Shown piece by piece: positions 1-8,823 of a stretch of DNA of 64,000 nt. Every line of letters begins with the position of its first letter. Position 1 is the stretch's first letter. Made by a program: the position numbers and the translations under genes. Origin of the DNA: Terriglobales bacterium (GTDB lineage Bacteria > Acidobacteriota > Terriglobia > Terriglobales > Acidobacteriaceae). The notes under the pieces were generated by a model that was given only the letters and a program-made list of their open reading frames with translations, had not been told where the DNA came from and did not search any database. The DNA is taken from the NCBI GenBank assembly GCA_035651995.1, contig DASRER010000014.1, positions 62,001 to 126,000 of the forward strand. The letters run 5' to 3'.

Positions 1-123
1 ACCAGTATCCCGCTGCACAAGCGCATCGTGAACGACGCCGACTTCATCGCCGGGCGCTTCGACACCAAGTTCATGGAGCGCTTCCTGGCCGGGCCCAAAG
101 AGAAAGAGCAGGGAGCGGCATGA
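1..123 (+). CDS. accC: Biotin carboxylase subunit of acetyl-CoA carboxylase, C-terminal end only
   Basis: Frame 1 is open from the window edge to a TGA at 121-123 and gives the last 40 residues of a protein. The segment containing [16 protein letters not shown] and then FMERFL matches what I know of the extreme C-terminus of AccC, the ATP-dependent biotin carboxylase of acetyl-CoA carboxylase, the first step of fatty acid synthesis. The catalytic ATP-grasp region lies outside the window, so the call rests on this tail alone. thiE follows about 40 bp later on the same strand. A lysine/glutamate-rich tail ([11 protein letters not shown]) ends the protein. Confidence 0.75.
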   Translation, partial: TSIPLHKRIVNDADFIAGRFDTKFMERFLAGPKEKEQGAA

Positions 124-130
124 CACGATT

Positions 131-165
131 GCGGAATTGCCGAATTGCGGAAGCGCGGAATTGAA
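131..165. repeat. Octamer-period degenerate tandem array before thiE
   Basis: The 35 bp between accC and thiE are built of diverged 8-bp units of the form ATTGCGGA (ATTGCCGA, ATTGCGGA, AGCGCGGA and so on). This is the same period-7/8 architecture found in many other gaps of this window. I see no inverted partner here. Confidence 0.6.
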
Positions 166-918
166 ATGCTTCCGCGACTGTATGCGATCGTTGACGCAGG
201 CCCCTTCGCGCGTGAGCCCGATCCCACGGCGGCGCTGCTGACTTTCACCCGTGAGCTGCTGGCCGGCGGAGCGACGCTGATCCAGTATCGCAACAAGCAG
301 GGAAGCGCGCGGCAGATGCTGGCCGAGGCGCGGGAGCTGCGGCGGATCGTATGCGCCGCCGGGCCGCGCCCGGAGGAGACGTCCGGGCCTGCGCATGCCC
401 GCGCTCCTCAAAGGCCTCCGGGCCGGGCAACGCGAGATGAACGTTCAGCGGTTTTCCTGATCATGAACGACCGGGTTGACCTGGCGATTGCGGCCGGGTT
501 CGACGGCGTGCACCTGGGGCAGGATGATCTGTCGCCGGAGGCGGCGCGCAGGATCCTGGCCGCCGCACAAGGCCAGCAAACTGCACAATCGCCGGATTCG
601 GCAACCCTCCAAAAGCCGCTCTGGATGGGCGTTTCCACGCATTCGGCGGAACAGGTCGCGGCGGCCGACCAGACTTCGGCGGACTACATTGCGGTCGGGC
701 CGGTGTTTGCAACCGCGTCGAAGGCAAGTGCCGATGCAGTGATTGGGCTTGCGGGCGTGCGCGCGGCGCGGCGCGCAACGGCAAAGCCGCTGGTGGCGAT
801 TGGCGGCATCACGCGCGCGAACTTCCGCAGCGTGCTGGATGCGGGCGCGGATTCGGTGGCCGTTATCTCCGATCTACTGCTCGAACCGAGAGCGGCGGCA
901 CAGGAGTTCCAGAGCTAG
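166..918 (+). CDS. thiE: Thiamine-phosphate synthase
   Basis: Joins HMP-pyrophosphate and thiazole phosphate to make thiamine phosphate in the cytosol. ThiE signatures are in order: QYRNK (40-44), MNDRVDLA (100-107), GVHLGQDD (114-121), GVSTHS (155-160), VAVGP-like IAVGPVFATASK (175-186) and VAIGGI (210-215). The ATG at 166 is preferred to the in-frame TTG at 145 because the extra residues would be encoded by the octamer array. At 250 aa it exceeds the usual length of roughly 210. The excess is a Pro/Arg-rich stretch at about 65-95 and a Gln/Ala-rich stretch at about 134-150, both apparently surface loops. No thiazole or HMP gene is adjacent. Confidence 0.93.
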   Translation: MLPRLYAIVDAGPFAREPDPTAALLTFTRELLAGGATLIQYRNKQGSARQMLAEARELRRIVCAAGPRPEETSGPAHARAPQRPPGRATRDERSAVFLIMNDRVDLAIAAGFDGVHLGQDDLSPEAARRILAAAQGQQTAQSPDSATLQKPLWMGVSTHSAEQVAAADQTSADYIAVGPVFATASKASADAVIGLAGVRAARRATAKPLVAIGGITRANFRSVLDAGADSVAVISDLLLEPRAAAQEFQS

Positions 919-965
919 CCGATTGCCGATCAGTGATTCTCGTGTAACATTCCGCCACCCATTTC

Positions 966-1661
966 ATGTTCAGCTTGCTGATCAGCATCTTCGCGTCACT
1001 GCTGCCGCTGCGCTGGCGGCGGAGCTGGCTCGGCGACCAGGAAGTGGGGATGAAGCGCGGCGCCATTTTCTCCGGCGTACTGGAGCTGGTGGGCAGCGGG
1101 CTGACGCTGTGGTTCCGCTATCCGACGTTCATCCACGGGATGATGGCGGAGGCGGGCGCGCAGGTGGCAGCGCGCACCGCGAACGACAGGCTTTCGGCCG
1201 GCATTTCCGACTTCAGCATCGGCTTCCTCGGACTGTGGGTGTACATTCTCACGCCGATCAACCTCTTCCTTATCTATTGCTGTGCGGAAGGCGCGCTGCG
1301 GACGATGGCCGCGGTTGCGACCAGCGAAGTCGTGCCCTCGATGCCGTTGCAACTCATCGCCTGGCTGCAGGGAGCGGGGCGTCGCAAGTACGCGAGCCAC
1401 TCGCTTGGGCCGCGGCTGGTGGACACGGTGATTGCCGGCATCTCGCCCGAGTACGACCTGCGGATTGACGCCAGCCGTCCGAAGCAGTGGACGAAGCTGA
1501 CCACGATCCGCTACAACGACGAGCTGTTTGAAGTGGCCAAGGAGATGACGGGTCCGTTTCCGCACCGATACGTGTACTTCCTGAAGCGAATCCCGCCGGG
1601 GAAGGTCGTGCGCGGACTGCACGATTACGATCCGGAAGAGACACTGCAGCCCGATTCGTGA
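966..1661 (+). CDS. Conserved-looking membrane protein of unknown function
   Basis: 231 aa from the ATG at 966. It has hydrophobic segments at about 1-15, 32-50 and 84-108, then a soluble C-terminal half rich in charged residues that ends in an acidic tail (DYDPEETLQPDS). I do not recognise a family or any catalytic motif. The second hydrophobic segment is followed by a cytosol-like Arg/Lys region, so the C-terminal domain is probably cytoplasmic. A weak promoter (TTGCCG, 16 bp, TAACAT at 945-950) lies just upstream. Its coding frame is clean and it is flanked by same-strand genes, so the gene is probably real. Confidence 0.7.
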   Translation: MFSLLISIFASLLPLRWRRSWLGDQEVGMKRGAIFSGVLELVGSGLTLWFRYPTFIHGMMAEAGAQVAARTANDRLSAGISDFSIGFLGLWVYILTPINLFLIYCCAEGALRTMAAVATSEVVPSMPLQLIAWLQGAGRRKYASHSLGPRLVDTVIAGISPEYDLRIDASRPKQWTKLTTIRYNDELFEVAKEMTGPFPHRYVYFLKRIPPGKVVRGLHDYDPEETLQPDS

Positions 1662-1972
1662 TTTGCGGTTGAAGAGCGGTCAGGGCAGCGGCGTCCGTGG
1701 TTGAGACTTCCCGGATCGGGTGGCGGCGGCGCGGGCGGTTGTGGGGTCGTGCGACTCCGCGGACGATGCCGCGGAGCGGCCTCGCCCGCTTTCCGCTCAG
1801 GACAACTCGGTGAGGGGGTGATCGCGGAGCGACATTGTCCGTCAGGATGACCCGGTGAGTGCGGTCATCCCCGCGTCGGTCCTTTAGTTTGTGATTTCGC
1901 AATTCTGCTCGCCCAATTCAGGCAGTTTTGGGGTAAAACTGTGTTACAAGGGCCCAACGGACAGCCGCCCAT
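1662..1972. other. 311-bp gap before the amino acid permease
   Basis: No gene is visible. The gap holds a perfect 8-bp hairpin (CTCCGCGG at 1755-1762, CCGCGGAG at 1769-1776). It also holds two diverged direct copies of a TCAGGA.GAC..CGGTGAG sequence at about 1798-1814 and 1842-1858. The second copy contains the dispersed TCAGGATGAC motif seen in other gaps of this window. Confidence 0.5.
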
Positions 1973-3520
1973 TTGACGACTGAAGCCAAAACCCTCCCCA
2001 TGGCCGCGCGCGGCGCGGCCGCCCACGATCCCGAGCTGGTCAAAGGCCTGGGCCTGACCAGCGCCACCACGCTGGTCATGGGCTCGATGATCGGGTCGGG
2101 CATCTTCATTGTTTCCGCCGACATTGCCCGCCTGGTGGACTCGCCCGCGCTGCTGATCGGCGCGTGGCTGGTGACCGGATTCATGACGATCGTGGGCGCG
2201 CTCTGCTACGGCGAGCTGGCGGCCATGATGCCCAAGGCCGGCGGCCAGTACGTGTTCCTGCGCGAGGGGCTGGGGCCGCTGTGGGGCTTCCTCTACGGCT
2301 GGACATTGTTCCTGGTGATACAGACCGGGACGGTCGCGGCGGTCGGCGTGGCGTTCGGCAAGTTCCTCGGCTACTTCATGCCGTCGGTCTCGTCGACGAA
2401 CTGGATCTGGCACATCGCGCACGTGCCGCCCATCCACATCGGTCCCATGGTGCTGGGCAACATGGACGTGGGGCTGAACACGCAGAACCTGACCGCGATC
2501 CTGGTGGTGGCGGTGCTCACCGTCATCAACATTTTCGGGCTGAAGGGCGGGGCGCTGGTGCAGAACGTGTTCACCATCGCCAAGACGTCGGCGCTGCTGG
2601 GACTGGTGCTGATTGGCATTGCGGTGGGACGGAACCCGCAGGCGATCGCGCTGAACTACGGCGACTTCTGGCGCAATGCGTCGCTCGGAGCGCAGCACGC
2701 GGTGGCGGGCGGCGTGTTCGTGGGCACGCTGACGATCCTGGCGGTGGCGCAGGTGGGTTCGCTGTTTTCCGCCGACGCGTGGAACAACGTGACGTTCACC
2801 GCGGCCGAGGTGAAGAACCCGAGCCGGAACCTGCCGCTCTCGCTGGCGCTGGGCACGGGAATCGTGATCGCGCTCTACGTGGCGGCAAACTTCGTATACC
2901 TGGCCGTTCTCCCGATGGATGGGTCGGCGGCGGGGGCGACGGTGCTGGAGCGCGGCATCAAGTTTGCCGCCGAAGACCGCGTGGGCACGGCGGTGATGCA
3001 GCAGATCTTCGGTTCGGCGGGCGCGGCGCTGATGGCGGTGGCCATCCTGCTCTCGACGTTCGGGTGCTGCAACGGGCTGATCCTGGCGGGCGCGCGCGTG
3101 TACTACGCGATGGCCAAGGACGGGCTGTTCTTCGAGCGCGTGGCGCAGGTGCATCCCAAGTACAAGACGCCGGTGGTTTCGCTGATCGTGCAGGGGGTGT
3201 GGACGGCGATGCTGGCGCTGTCGGGAAGCTACGGGCAGCTGCTGGACTACATCATCTTCGCGGTGCTGGTCTTCTACATTCTTACGATCCTCGGCCTGTT
3301 CGTGTTGCGCAGGAAGCAGCCGGACGCGCCGCGTCCGTACCGCGCGGTGGGTTATCCGGTGTTGCCGGCGATTTACATCGTGATGGCGCTGTTCATTGAC
3401 GTTGTGCTGCTGCGCTACAAGCCGCAGTACACGTGGCCGGGACTGATCATCGTGTTGCTGGGCATTCCCGTGTACCTGCTGTGGTCGCGCCGTTCGCGGC
3501 ATGTCGCGGCCGACGCGTAA
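1973..3520 (+). CDS. APC-superfamily amino acid permease
   Basis: A 515-aa integral membrane transporter, probably a proton-coupled amino acid importer or exchanger. The first membrane helix carries the APC signature with GSGIF in MGSMIGSGIFIVSAD. Hydrophobicity suggests 12 helices, and there is a basic loop (VHPKYKTP) typical of the family before helix 9. The start is uncertain: TTG at 1973 lacks a good ribosome site, and an in-frame ATG lies at 2000. It is followed 24 bp later by a second APC permease that is only distantly similar, so the two probably form a transcription unit ending at the hairpin at 5064-5092. Substrate cannot be read from sequence. Confidence 0.88.
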   Translation: MTTEAKTLPMAARGAAAHDPELVKGLGLTSATTLVMGSMIGSGIFIVSADIARLVDSPALLIGAWLVTGFMTIVGALCYGELAAMMPKAGGQYVFLREGLGPLWGFLYGWTLFLVIQTGTVAAVGVAFGKFLGYFMPSVSSTNWIWHIAHVPPIHIGPMVLGNMDVGLNTQNLTAILVVAVLTVINIFGLKGGALVQNVFTIAKTSALLGLVLIGIAVGRNPQAIALNYGDFWRNASLGAQHAVAGGVFVGTLTILAVAQVGSLFSADAWNNVTFTAAEVKNPSRNLPLSLALGTGIVIALYVAANFVYLAVLPMDGSAAGATVLERGIKFAAEDRVGTAVMQQIFGSAGAALMAVAILLSTFGCCNGLILAGARVYYAMAKDGLFFERVAQVHPKYKTPVVSLIVQGVWTAMLALSGSYGQLLDYIIFAVLVFYILTILGLFVLRRKQPDAPRPYRAVGYPVLPAIYIVMALFIDVVLLRYKPQYTWPGLIIVLLGIPVYLLWSRRSRHVAADA

Positions 3521-3544
3521 CTCTCCAAGGAGCGGAAATACCGA

Positions 3545-5044
3545 ATGGCAAACCTGTTTGCAACCAAGAGTATCGATTCGCTGATGGGCGAGGCGCGCGA
3601 GACGGGCGAACACAGCCTGAAGCGAACGCTGGGGCCGGTGAACCTGATCATGCTGGGCATCGGCGCCATCATCGGCGCGGGCCTGTTCGTGCGTACGGCC
3701 GCGGCGATCGCCGACCGCGCGGGTCCGTCGGTGACGGTCGCCTTCATCGTGGCCGGCGCCGGGTGCGCTTTTGCCGGACTGTGCTACGCGGAATTCGCGT
3801 CCATGATCCCAGTGGCGGGCAGCGCTTACACGTACTCGTACGCCACCATGGGCGAGCTGGTGGCGTGGATCATCGGCTGGGACCTGGTGCTGGAGTATGC
3901 GGTGGGAGCGGCGACGGTTTCCATCGCATGGAGCGAATACGCCAATCGCGTGCTCAGCTGGTTCGGCCTGACGATCCCGTATCAGTGGAGCCATTCGCCG
4001 TTCGAGATGATGCATGAAACGGGCACGCGGGGCATCATCAATATTCCCGCGATCATCATCCTGGCGGTCCTCTCGCTGCTGCTGATCAAGGGCACGAAGG
4101 AATCGGCGATCGTGAACGGCATCATCGTGGTGCTGAAGGTTTCGATCGTGATTCTGGTGATCGCGATCGGCTGGGGCTTCATCAACCCGGCCAACCACAC
4201 GCCGTTCATTCCCGAGGCGACGAAATACGTGACGCCGACGGGCATTACGCACAACTACGGCGGAATCCTCGGCATCCTCGGGGCCGCGGGCGTGGTGTTC
4301 TTCGCCTACATCGGATTCGACGCGGTATCGACGGCGGCGCAGGAAGCGCGCAACCCGGGCCGCGACATGCCCATCGGCATCCTCGGATCGCTGGTGATCT
4401 GCACGGTACTGTACGTGCTGTTCGCGTACGTGCTGAGCGGCGTGGCCACGGTGCAGGACTTCCGTTCGAGCGGGCGCGAGGCGTCGGTGGCGTTCGCCAT
4501 CAGCAAGTACATGCACGGGTACGAGTGGCTGTCGAAGTCGGTGACGGTGGCGATCCTGGCGGGATTCTCGTCGGTCATCCTGGTGATGTTGCTCGGCCAG
4601 TCGCGGGTGTTCTACTCGATGAGCAAGGACGGGCTGGTGCCGCGGATCTTCTCCGAGGTGCATCCGAAGTTCCGCACGCCGTACAAGTCGAACATGCTGT
4701 TCTTCGTGTTCACCGGCCTGTTCGCCGCGTTCATTCCCGAGGACATCGTGGGAGAGATGACAAGCATCGGCACGCTGTTCGCGTTCGTGCTGGTGTGCAT
4801 CGGCGTGTGGATCCTCCGGCGACAGCGTCCCGACCTGCCACGCGCGTTCCGCGTGCCGGCGGTGCCGGTGGTCTCGATCATCGGCGTGGTGGTTTGCGGC
4901 TCGATGATCTACGGCCTGGGCTGGACGAACTGGATGCGGCTGCTGGTGTGGCTGGCAATCGGCCTGCTGTTCTACTTCACGTACGGCCGCAAGCACAGCC
5001 GCGTGCAGAGCGGGGAGCAGTTCACGGCAGCATCGCAGCGCTAA
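3545..5044 (+). CDS. APC-superfamily (cationic amino acid transporter-like) permease
   Basis: 499 aa from an ATG preceded by a clear AAGGAG about 12 bp upstream. Helix 1 reads GIGAIIGAGLF, the form usual in the CAT/YfnA-type branch of the APC superfamily. Later features are the IGFDAVSTAAQEARNP segment (about 258-273), diagnostic of that branch, and the SRVFYSMSKDGLVP loop. It therefore differs from the preceding permease in subfamily and probably in substrate. Twelve or more membrane helices are expected. A strong hairpin follows 20 bp after the stop. Confidence 0.9.
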   Translation: MANLFATKSIDSLMGEARETGEHSLKRTLGPVNLIMLGIGAIIGAGLFVRTAAAIADRAGPSVTVAFIVAGAGCAFAGLCYAEFASMIPVAGSAYTYSYATMGELVAWIIGWDLVLEYAVGAATVSIAWSEYANRVLSWFGLTIPYQWSHSPFEMMHETGTRGIINIPAIIILAVLSLLLIKGTKESAIVNGIIVVLKVSIVILVIAIGWGFINPANHTPFIPEATKYVTPTGITHNYGGILGILGAAGVVFFAYIGFDAVSTAAQEARNPGRDMPIGILGSLVICTVLYVLFAYVLSGVATVQDFRSSGREASVAFAISKYMHGYEWLSKSVTVAILAGFSSVILVMLLGQSRVFYSMSKDGLVPRIFSEVHPKFRTPYKSNMLFFVFTGLFAAFIPEDIVGEMTSIGTLFAFVLVCIGVWILRRQRPDLPRAFRVPAVPVVSIIGVVVCGSMIYGLGWTNWMRLLVWLAIGLLFYFTYGRKHSRVQSGEQFTAASQR

Positions 5045-5063
5045 CCGTTCGGCTGGAGTTGTG

Positions 5064-5092
5064 GCGGCCCTTCGCTACCCGCGAAGGGCCGC
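5064..5092 (+). terminator. Hairpin terminator after the permease pair
   Basis: A perfect 12-bp stem (GCGGCCCTTCGC / GCGAAGGGCCGC) with a 5-nt loop is followed by a short T-containing stretch (GCTGTTTG). It lies 20 bp after the second permease stop. Its position argues against starting the next gene at the GTG at 5061. Confidence 0.75.
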
Positions 5093-5111
5093 GCTGTTTG
5101 TGACTTTGCAA

Positions 5112-5570
5112 ATGATGAATCGTTGGGCGCCCGCCGGGCTGTTGCTCATCGCGCTGGCCGCATTTGTGGCGCCGATGCTGCGCGTGAGCGGGAACGCGCC
5201 GATTCACTTCACTGGAACCGAACTCGTCATGGGGACGACGTTCCAGCCGGGCAGTCCACTGGCATTTCTGGGGCATGTGCAGCCGGAGCCAGCGGCGCAA
5301 CTGGCGGCTGCTGGGTGTCTGCTGGCGCTGGTGGCCGCCTCGTTGGGCGATGCGCGCTGGCGGCGGCTCGGATCGCTTTTGGCAGCCGGTGGAGTGGCGG
5401 CGATGTTGCTGCTGCCATGGCGCTCGGTGAGCGTGGCGCCGCGGCTGGTGACGCGCGGCATGGAGATCGCTCCGGAAACGGGCTACTATGTCGCGCTGAT
5501 CGCGCTGGCGGCAGCGTCGGTTTGGCTGGCGGTAATGCCGGGCGCCGCGGCGCGCGGCGAGCACCGATGA
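5112..5570 (+). CDS. Small four-helix membrane protein, function unknown
   Basis: About 152 aa, with ATGs at 5112 and 5115. An upstream in-frame GTG at 5061 is rejected because it would place the terminator hairpin inside the gene. The sequence has four hydrophobic segments spaced across its length and a short basic C-terminus (AARGEHR). No motif is recognised. The stop overlaps the ATG of the K+ channel gene by 4 bp (ATGA at 5567-5570), so the two proteins are likely co-translated and may work together at the membrane, but this is inference. Confidence 0.7.
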   Translation: MMNRWAPAGLLLIALAAFVAPMLRVSGNAPIHFTGTELVMGTTFQPGSPLAFLGHVQPEPAAQLAAAGCLLALVAASLGDARWRRLGSLLAAGGVAAMLLLPWRSVSVAPRLVTRGMEIAPETGYYVALIALAAASVWLAVMPGAAARGEHR

Positions 5571-6580
5571 GGGCACTCCGTAACCTGAAGCTGATCGCGG
5601 CGGCCCTGCTGCTGCTCACCCTGGTGGGCATGGCCGGCTTCCACTTCATCGAAGGCTGGCCGTGGTTCGACGGCTTCTACATGGTGGTGACCACGTTCAC
5701 CACGATCGGCTACCAGGAAGTGCATCCGTTGTCGCATGCGGGGCGGGTGTTCAATGCGGGACTGATCATCACCGGCGTGGTGCTGGTGTTTCTCGGCATC
5801 GGGTCACTGACGCAGGCGCTGTTAGAATTCGAACTCGGAAACTTCTTCGGCAGGCGGCGCATGGAGCGCGATATCGGCCGGCTGACCGGCCACACCATCA
5901 TCTGCGGAGCGGGACGCGTTGGGCGAAGCGTGGCGCGTGAGCTGGCGCGCAAGCCGGCGCCGTTTCTGGTGGTGGACACGAAGCCCGAAAAGCTGGAGCG
6001 GCTCGAGCCGGAGTGGCTCTCGCTCGTCGCCGACGCCACGCAGGAAGAGGCGCTGCGGCGGGCGCGGATCGAGCAGGCATCGGGGTTGGTCGCCGCGACG
6101 ACGCTGGATGCGACCAATATCTATATTGTGCTCACCGCGCGCAGCCTGAATCCGAAGCTGAAGATCATCGCGCGGGCCAGCGAAGAGGGCGCGGAGAAGC
6201 ACCTGCTGACGGCGGGGGCGGACTCGGTCATTTCGCCGTATCTGTTCGCGGGACATCGGATCGCGCAGGCGTTTCTGCGTCCCAATGTGCTCGACTTCCT
6301 CGATGTGGCGACGGCGCGCGCCGGCAAGCCGGGACTGGAGATCGAAGAAATTCGAATCGCAGGGGGCTCGGCGTTTGTCGGGAAGACGCTGGAGGCCTCG
6401 GGCATCCGGCAGGACACAGGCGCGATCGTGCTCGCCATCCAGCGCGAAGGGCAGGCGATGCGCTTCAATCCCGCGCCGGATGATCGCATCCAGTCGGGCG
6501 ACTTTCTGATCGCCATGGGCGAGCCGGCGGCGCTGCGCCGGCTGGAGCAGCAGGCGGCAACTTCCAGTCACCGCGGATGA
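5567..6580 (+). CDS. Two-TM potassium channel fused to TrkA-N/TrkA-C (RCK) domains
   Basis: 337 aa. Residues 8-28 and about 60-88 form the two membrane helices of an Ion_trans_2-type pore, with a pore loop between them. A Rossmann RCK/TrkA-N domain starts at 110 (ICGAGRVGRSVA, GxGxxG) and a TrkA-C domain lies near 245-330. The selectivity filter reads TTIGYQE (45-51), with Gln50 where K+ channels normally have the second Gly of GYG. That is either a subfamily variant or altered selectivity. The start at 5567 overlaps the upstream membrane protein stop. The stop codon (6578-6580) lies inside the left arm of an inverted repeat. Confidence 0.9.
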   Translation: MRALRNLKLIAAALLLLTLVGMAGFHFIEGWPWFDGFYMVVTTFTTIGYQEVHPLSHAGRVFNAGLIITGVVLVFLGIGSLTQALLEFELGNFFGRRRMERDIGRLTGHTIICGAGRVGRSVARELARKPAPFLVVDTKPEKLERLEPEWLSLVADATQEEALRRARIEQASGLVAATTLDATNIYIVLTARSLNPKLKIIARASEEGAEKHLLTAGADSVISPYLFAGHRIAQAFLRPNVLDFLDVATARAGKPGLEIEEIRIAGGSAFVGKTLEASGIRQDTGAIVLAIQREGQAMRFNPAPDDRIQSGDFLIAMGEPAALRRLEQQAATSSHRG

Positions 6581-6664
6581 ACGCGGATCAACACGGACCA
6601 AAATCAATTAGAGTGGTTCCGGTCAGGTGTTGAAGTCCGCGTTTATCCGCTTCATCCGCGGTAA
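6568..6664. repeat. Inverted repeat, period about 10, in the channel/nnr gap
   Basis: The left arm (6568-6597, beginning TCACCGCGGATGAACGCGGA) and the right arm (6635-6664, ending TTCATCCGCGG plus TAA) are near-complementary and separated by 37 bp. Each arm is itself made of repeated GCGGATNAAC-type units. The left arm includes the stop codon of the channel gene. It could form a long stem in RNA of either strand. Confidence 0.75.
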
Positions 6665-6679
6665 GAATTGCTTTCACCT

Positions 6680-8332
6680 ATGAAGATCGTGACGGCTGCC
6701 GAGATGCGCGAGATTGACCGCGTCACCGTCGAGCGCTTCGGCGTGCCGTCGCTCACGCTGATGGAGAACGCCGGCAGCGCCGTGGCGGAGTTCTGTTTAC
6801 AGCAGCATCCGGAGGCGCGGAGCTACGGCGTGATCTGCGGCAAGGGAAACAACGGCGGCGATGGAATGGTGGCGGCGCGGAAGCTGCATGAGGCGGGGAA
6901 GAGGGTTCGCGTGCTGCTGCTCGCCGATCCGGCCGAGGTCAAGGGCGATGCGGCAGAGATGCTGCGGCGGCTGCCAGTCGAGCCTGCGATTGCGCGGAAC
7001 GAGCAGGAGCTGGCGGGGGAGGCGGCGCAGGGCGTGTTGGCGGCGGATCTGCTTGTGGATGCGATCCTGGGGACGGGATTCAAGCCGCCGGTGAGCGAGT
7101 TTTACGCGGCCGTATTCGAACGGATGGAGGGAGCCTGCAAAGTCTGCGTTGACGTCCCGAGCGGCGCCGATGCGGACGCGCGAATGCCGACGCATTCGGG
7201 AAGGCGAGTAGAGGGAGGCGACACGGTTACGTTCACCGCGCCCAAGCCTATACACGTTTACAGTCCCGCGATGGGTACAGTGGTGGTAGCGGAGATCGGG
7301 TCACCGCCGGAGGCAATCGTTTCAGCGTCAGGGCAGGAAGTGATCACCAACCGGGAAACTCTGGCAACGGTAGCGCCGCGAGTTCCGTGGGCCCACAAAG
7401 GCGACTTTGGACATGTCCTGATCATCGGCGGCTCGCTCGGCAAGGCTGGGGCCGCAGCAATGGCGGGCATGGCGGCGCTGCGCGCCGGAGCTGGCCTGGT
7501 AACGGTTGCGTGTCCGCGGCCGGTGCTGGCGACCGTTGCCGGCTTCGCGCCGGAGATCATGACCGAGCCGCTGCCGGAGACCGAGCAGGGAAGTATTGCG
7601 CTGGCCGCGCTCGACTACGGCCTCCTCGACAAGCTGCTGGCCGGGAAGACCGTCGTGGCGATTGGGCCGGGGGCGTCGCAGCATCCCGAGACGGCACAAT
7701 TCATCCGCACGGCAGTCAAGCGTGTGAAGGTTCCCGTGGTCCTCGATGCCGACGGGCTGAACGCTTTCGACGGTCACACGGACGAACTGAACGGTCGCGA
7801 TCGGCAAATCATCATCACGCCGCATCCCGGGGAGATGTCGCGGTTGACCGGTCTGCCGACAGACGTCCTCGCGGGGAAACCGGAAGACTGGATGCATCAG
7901 GAGCGCCATCGGGCGGCACAACAGTTCGCCGACCAGCATGAAGTCACAGTCGTCCTGAAAGGCCACCGTACGGTGATTGCGCGGCCGGGCGGCGATTGCG
8001 TTTGGGTGAACACCACCGGGAACGCCGGCATGGCGACCGGTGGCACGGGCGACATCCTGACCGGCATCATGGCGGCGTGCGTGGCGCGCGAATGGCGGCG
8101 CGGGCGGAAGCCGCCCGCCGAACCGTCTCGCGACTTCGGCGAGGCCGTTCTCTCCGCAGTGTACCTGCACGGACTGGCGGGAGATTTTGCGGCTGAGCGG
8201 TACGGAGAACACTGCATGGCTGCGACCGACCTGATGCGCTCCGTGCCGCCGGCATTTTCTCGTGCAGGAGCCCTGCCGCGTTCGCGTTTCACCTGGGTGC
8301 GGGGAGCTCATCTGGCGCGTCTAGGCTGCTGA
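6680..8332 (+). CDS. nnr: Bifunctional NAD(P)H-hydrate epimerase/dehydratase
   Basis: 550 aa repair enzyme. The N-terminal YjeF epimerase domain (about 1-210) interconverts R- and S-NAD(P)HX and carries GKGNNGGDG at 54-62. The C-terminal ribokinase-like dehydratase domain (about 225-520) converts S-NAD(P)HX back to NAD(P)H using ADP or ATP, with the GTGDILTG nucleotide motif near 452. The ATG at 6680 is preferred to the TTG at 6668, as the MKIVTAAEM start is typical of this family. The stop overlaps the tsaE start (TGATG), a common bacterial arrangement. The last 25 residues after the conserved domain look like an unconserved tail. Confidence 0.95.
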   Translation: MKIVTAAEMREIDRVTVERFGVPSLTLMENAGSAVAEFCLQQHPEARSYGVICGKGNNGGDGMVAARKLHEAGKRVRVLLLADPAEVKGDAAEMLRRLPVEPAIARNEQELAGEAAQGVLAADLLVDAILGTGFKPPVSEFYAAVFERMEGACKVCVDVPSGADADARMPTHSGRRVEGGDTVTFTAPKPIHVYSPAMGTVVVAEIGSPPEAIVSASGQEVITNRETLATVAPRVPWAHKGDFGHVLIIGGSLGKAGAAAMAGMAALRAGAGLVTVACPRPVLATVAGFAPEIMTEPLPETEQGSIALAALDYGLLDKLLAGKTVVAIGPGASQHPETAQFIRTAVKRVKVPVVLDADGLNAFDGHTDELNGRDRQIIITPHPGEMSRLTGLPTDVLAGKPEDWMHQERHRAAQQFADQHEVTVVLKGHRTVIARPGGDCVWVNTTGNAGMATGGTGDILTGIMAACVAREWRRGRKPPAEPSRDFGEAVLSAVYLHGLAGDFAAERYGEHCMAATDLMRSVPPAFSRAGALPRSRFTWVRGAHLARLGC

Positions 8333-8769
8333 TGCGGGCCCTGGAACAAACAACGCACTCGCCCGAGCAGACGGTTGCCCTTGGCCGCGAACTGGCGGCA
8401 GAACTGACTCCGCCGAAGCTCATCCTGCTGCGAGGCGAACTCGGCGCCGGCAAGACCACGCTCGTGAAGGGGATTGCCGAGGCGTTCCAGGCTGCCGAGC
8501 AGCATGACGTCACCAGCCCCACGTTCACGCTCATCCACGAGTATCGCGGGCCGGACGTGACCGTGTACCACATTGATCTTTACCGCATTGAGACCGAACG
8601 CGAATTGGCCACGCTGGGGATTGACGAGTTGCTGCGCGACGAGCGCGCGCTGGTGCTGATCGAGTGGGGCGAGAAGTTTCCGCGCTTCGCGCGCGAGCGG
8701 GACGTGGAGATTGCGATTTCGTCGGTCGGGCCGACCGCGCGGCAATTCACCGTGACTCACAAGCACTGA
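8332..8769 (+). CDS. tsaE: tRNA threonylcarbamoyladenosine biosynthesis ATPase
   Basis: 145 aa P-loop ATPase that acts with TsaB and TsaD to place t6A at position 37 of ANN-decoding tRNAs. It shows Walker A GELGAGKTT (about 35-43), the TSPTFTLIHEY segment (about 61-71) and the LIEWGEK motif near 110-116, all characteristic of TsaE. It overlaps the last base of nnr, so the two are translationally coupled, a frequent gene order. tsaB and tsaD are not in the window. Confidence 0.95.
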   Translation: MRALEQTTHSPEQTVALGRELAAELTPPKLILLRGELGAGKTTLVKGIAEAFQAAEQHDVTSPTFTLIHEYRGPDVTVYHIDLYRIETERELATLGIDELLRDERALVLIEWGEKFPRFARERDVEIAISSVGPTARQFTVTHKH

Positions 8770-8823
8770 CGGGTGTAACATCGGCGGCGCGCGGGCCCTT
8801 CATATCTCACCCCTGGAGGCCCC

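Noticed and set aside
1865-4996. A 1043-codon open frame on the minus strand opposite the two permeases
   Set aside because: Very high GC leaves antisense frames open. The translation is His/Arg/Gln-rich with no domain, and both permeases on the plus strand are complete and well supported.
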